A stretch of 64,000 nt of DNA from Microbacterium sp. Leaf288. GTDB lineage: Bacteria > Actinomycetota > Actinomycetes > Actinomycetales > Microbacteriaceae. The translations under genes and the position numbers were made by a program. Location: assembly GCF_001422925.1 (NCBI RefSeq), contig NZ_LMNI01000011.1, positions 102,129-166,128 on the forward strand, given 5' to 3'. Below, in pieces: positions 62,517-64,000 of the stretch (position 1 is the stretch's first letter; the number at the start of each line of letters is the position of its first letter). The notes under the pieces are model-generated. The model worked only from the letters and a program-made list of their open reading frames with translations, was not told where the DNA came from and did no database searches.

Positions 62517-63380
62517 TTACAGGTTGATGTGGATGCGGTAGAGGCTGGTGGATGCGGTGATGTAAAGCGTCGTACCGTCCTCGCCTCCGAAGCAGACGTT
62601 GGACACGATCTCGGGAACGGGGATCGCGCCGACACGGGCACCCTCCGCATCGAAGACGACGACGCCGGTGGCGCTGGATGCCCAGACGCGCCCGCGGGCG
62701 TCGACGCGCAGGCCGTCGCACACTCCGTCCCCGATCAGCGCGAAGGTCTCTCCCTGATCGCATGCGCCGTCGCGCACGCGATAGCGGCGGATGTGGCGGG
62801 GGACGCCGGGCTGCGTGGCCCCTGCCGTGTCCGACACGTAGAGGACCGTCTCATCCGGTGAGAACGCGAGTCCGTTCGGATGCACCATATCGGTGATCAC
62901 CGGCCGCAGCTCTCCCCTCCGCTCGTCGAAGCGGAACACGAAGCATCCTTCGTACTCGGGCGCCGCGGAGTGTCCTTCGTGATCGGAGAGGATGCCGTAG
63001 GGCGGATCGGTGAACCAGATCGCGCCGTCTGAAGCGACCACCACGTCGTTCGGCGAATTGAAGCGCACACCGTCCCACCGATCGACGATCGGCGTCACGA
63101 CCCCGTCGACGTCGCGCTCGATTCGACGCAGTCCGTGTGAGCACTGCACGACCCGACCCTCGAGATCGAGAGTCCGACCGTTCGTGAACTCGACTCCGGC
63201 TCGATACGCGTCGACGCGCCCGGTCGCGGCGTCGAACTGCAGGATCCTGTCGTTCGGGATATCGCTCCAGCGCACGGCTCCAGCATCCGGGAGCCAGACC
63301 GGTCCCTCGGCCCACGCCATACCGGTGTACAGGCGCTCCAGCTGTGCACCCGGCTGAATCAGAGGCGTGGTCTCGGTCAT
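62517..63380 (-). CDS. SMP-30/gluconolactonase family protein
   Basis: 287 aa, ATG 63380. Six-bladed propeller of the SMP-30/Gnl family: GMAWAEGPVWLPDAG (metal Glu), FNSPNDVVVASDGAIWFTDPPYG (metal Asn), MVHPNGLAFSPDE (Asn), and CDGLRVDARGRVW (metal Asp). Hydrolyses sugar lactones; with an aldose dehydrogenase elsewhere in the island it could take part in an oxidative sugar pathway. Start overlaps a short upstream reading frame by ATGA. Confidence 0.88.
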   Translation of the reverse strand: MTETTPLIQPGAQLERLYTGMAWAEGPVWLPDAGAVRWSDIPNDRILQFDAATGRVDAYRAGVEFTNGRTLDLEGRVVQCSHGLRRIERDVDGVVTPIVDRWDGVRFNSPNDVVVASDGAIWFTDPPYGILSDHEGHSAAPEYEGCFVFRFDERRGELRPVITDMVHPNGLAFSPDETVLYVSDTAGATQPGVPRHIRRYRVRDGACDQGETFALIGDGVCDGLRVDARGRVWASSATGVVVFDAEGARVGAIPVPEIVSNVCFGGEDGTTLYITASTSLYRIHINL

Positions 63381-63517
63381 TCCAGGGTCAACTCTGTCAT
63401 GTTGCTGCCGAACGCGCCGACGGGCCCGGGGATCCTCGGAGCCGAAACCGCGTCGGGGTGCGCGGCGTCGTCGATGAGGTCGTCCGGCCGGTCGCGGGGG
63501 TCCTCAACGGGGTCCAT
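63377..63517 (-). CDS. Short ORF translationally coupled to the SMP-30 gene (possible 3' remnant)
   Basis: 46 codons from ATG 63517, ending in TGA that overlaps the SMP-30 start by ATGA, the coupling pattern used by real operon neighbours here. The peptide (DDLIDDAAHPDAVSAPRIPG, then FGSNMTELTLE) matches nothing I recognise. An in-frame stop lies a few codons above, so this may be what is left of a longer gene or a leader peptide. Confidence 0.3.
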   Translation of the reverse strand: MDPVEDPRDRPDDLIDDAAHPDAVSAPRIPGPVGAFGSNMTELTLE

Positions 63518-63737
63518 CGGCGGGCATCGGGTATGGGGTGACACCACGCTCACGGTTCAGCGCCGCGTCCGTCGCCCGGGGTTCGGGCGCGCGATTGCGC
63601 CGTTCGAGTCTGGCCTGATACGGGTTCGGGACGTGTCGTTGTCGATGTGCGCGTAGTGCATCGAGCGGGGCTCTCGTTGCTTCCTGCTCCCAACGGGCGA
63701 CGGCGCGTTCTGAGGTTCGCTCCTGACTTGGTGATCC
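63518..63737. other. No gene recognised
   Basis: Intergenic stretch between the short ORF and the promoter at 63738. No frame with a start, ribosome binding site and familiar protein sequence; no hairpin of note. Confidence 0.4.
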
Positions 63738-63796
63738 TTGACGAGCTTAGTGATCGATCACTATTGTCGTCGACAGACCGTAAGTGAACGTTCACT
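63738..63796 (+). promoter_or_regulatory. Promoter with two matching palindromic operators
   Basis: TTGACG (63738-63743) and TATTGT (63762-63767) are an 18-bp-spaced -35/-10 pair. AGTGATCGATCACT (63749-63762, extending to a perfect 16-bp TAGTGATCGATCACTA at 63748-63763) lies between them, and AGTGAACGTTCACT (63783-63796) lies downstream. Both fit AGTGAWCGWTCACT, 34 bp apart, as expected for a TetR-type repressor encoded elsewhere. Confidence 0.7.
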
Positions 63797-63819
63797 GTAG
63801 AACGCGGAAAGGAACATCG

Positions 63820-64000
63820 ATGTCCCTGTCTTTCTCCAGACGACCCTCGGTCCTGTCGATAGGACTCGCCGTCGGCGCCATGCTGACAGTGGGTCTGCCC
63901 GCACTGGCCGCACCGGCCTCCGCCGCCACCACCGCTGAAGCCTCCTTCGTCGGTTTCACCGACAAGTCCGAACTGCGTGCCGACGGCCGATCAGTCGTCG
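63820..64000 (+). CDS. Secreted protein, N-terminal part (3' end outside window)
   Basis: ATG 63820 with GGAAAGGA upstream; 60 codons visible. Signal peptide with basic n-region (SLSFSRRPS), hydrophobic core (VLSIGLAVGAMLTVGLPAL) and AxA cleavage region near residues 30-36 (APASAAT). The mature protein begins about TTAEASFVGF. Family cannot be named from this fragment. Controlled by the two-operator promoter just upstream. Confidence 0.75.
   Translation, partial: MSLSFSRRPSVLSIGLAVGAMLTVGLPALAAPASAATTAEASFVGFTDKSELRADGRSVV

Overview
The window is very G+C-rich, densely packed actinobacterial chromosome. Gene content, frequent ATGA stop/start overlaps, many probable leaderless starts (a TANNNT box 6-8 nt before the start codon) and a recurrent GGATGCYGCGG oligomer suggest Microbacteriaceae, most likely Microbacterium or a close relative. 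This is inferred from style and gene set; no marker gene was compared.

1-4.5 kb is accessory DNA. It holds the 3' end of a Wadjet-type jetC, a complete jetD, a helix-turn-helix antitoxin with a PIN-domain (VapC50-like) toxin, and a decayed LacI regulator. 4.5-25.4 kb is mixed housekeeping and accessory: acetyltransferase, cation-efflux transporter, glutaminase plus exporter, a three-gene operon (KAS III-like ketosynthase, heme-oxygenase-like diiron protein, unknown protein), a TetR/MFS pair with two tandem operators, metallo-beta-lactamase-fold hydrolase, UBP zinc finger plus cNMP-binding/thioredoxin-reductase-like flavoprotein, aldo/keto reductase plus DUF2255 with an MmyB-type regulator, DNA polymerase IV, a PadR/membrane-protein pair, DUF1684 protein and a potassium channel.

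25.4-59 kb is a carbohydrate island centred on L-arabinose. It starts with a YtfQRT-YjfF-type furanose ABC importer and its LacI regulator. After an MFS transporter, an ArsR-type regulator and two small proteins comes a locus whose gene order matches the hydroxyproline-linked beta-L-arabinooligosaccharide (Hyp) locus of Bifidobacterium longum as I recall it: lipoprotein, two permeases and cytoplasmic GH127 on one strand, then divergently a LacI regulator, a 1991-aa secreted GH121-like enzyme and a secreted GH43. A third LacI gene precedes araD, an FGGY kinase in the araB position, araA and an aldose epimerase. The proposed flow is: extracellular release of arabinose or arabinobiose, ABC import, GH127 cleavage, then AraA, kinase and AraD to D-xylulose 5-phosphate.

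59-64 kb holds a small stress-type protein, an SDR, conserved hypotheticals, tRNA-Arg(ACG) with a strong terminator, a YkvA-like membrane protein, an SMP-30 lactonase, and the start of a secreted protein behind a promoter carrying two matching palindromes.

The most unusual structures outside genes are two 67-bp elements with identical four-block nested-palindrome layout (32977-33043 and 51252-51318). Other marked signals are tandem operators and hairpins between binding-protein genes and the rest of their ABC operons. No CRISPR array, insertion sequence, integrase or origin was seen.
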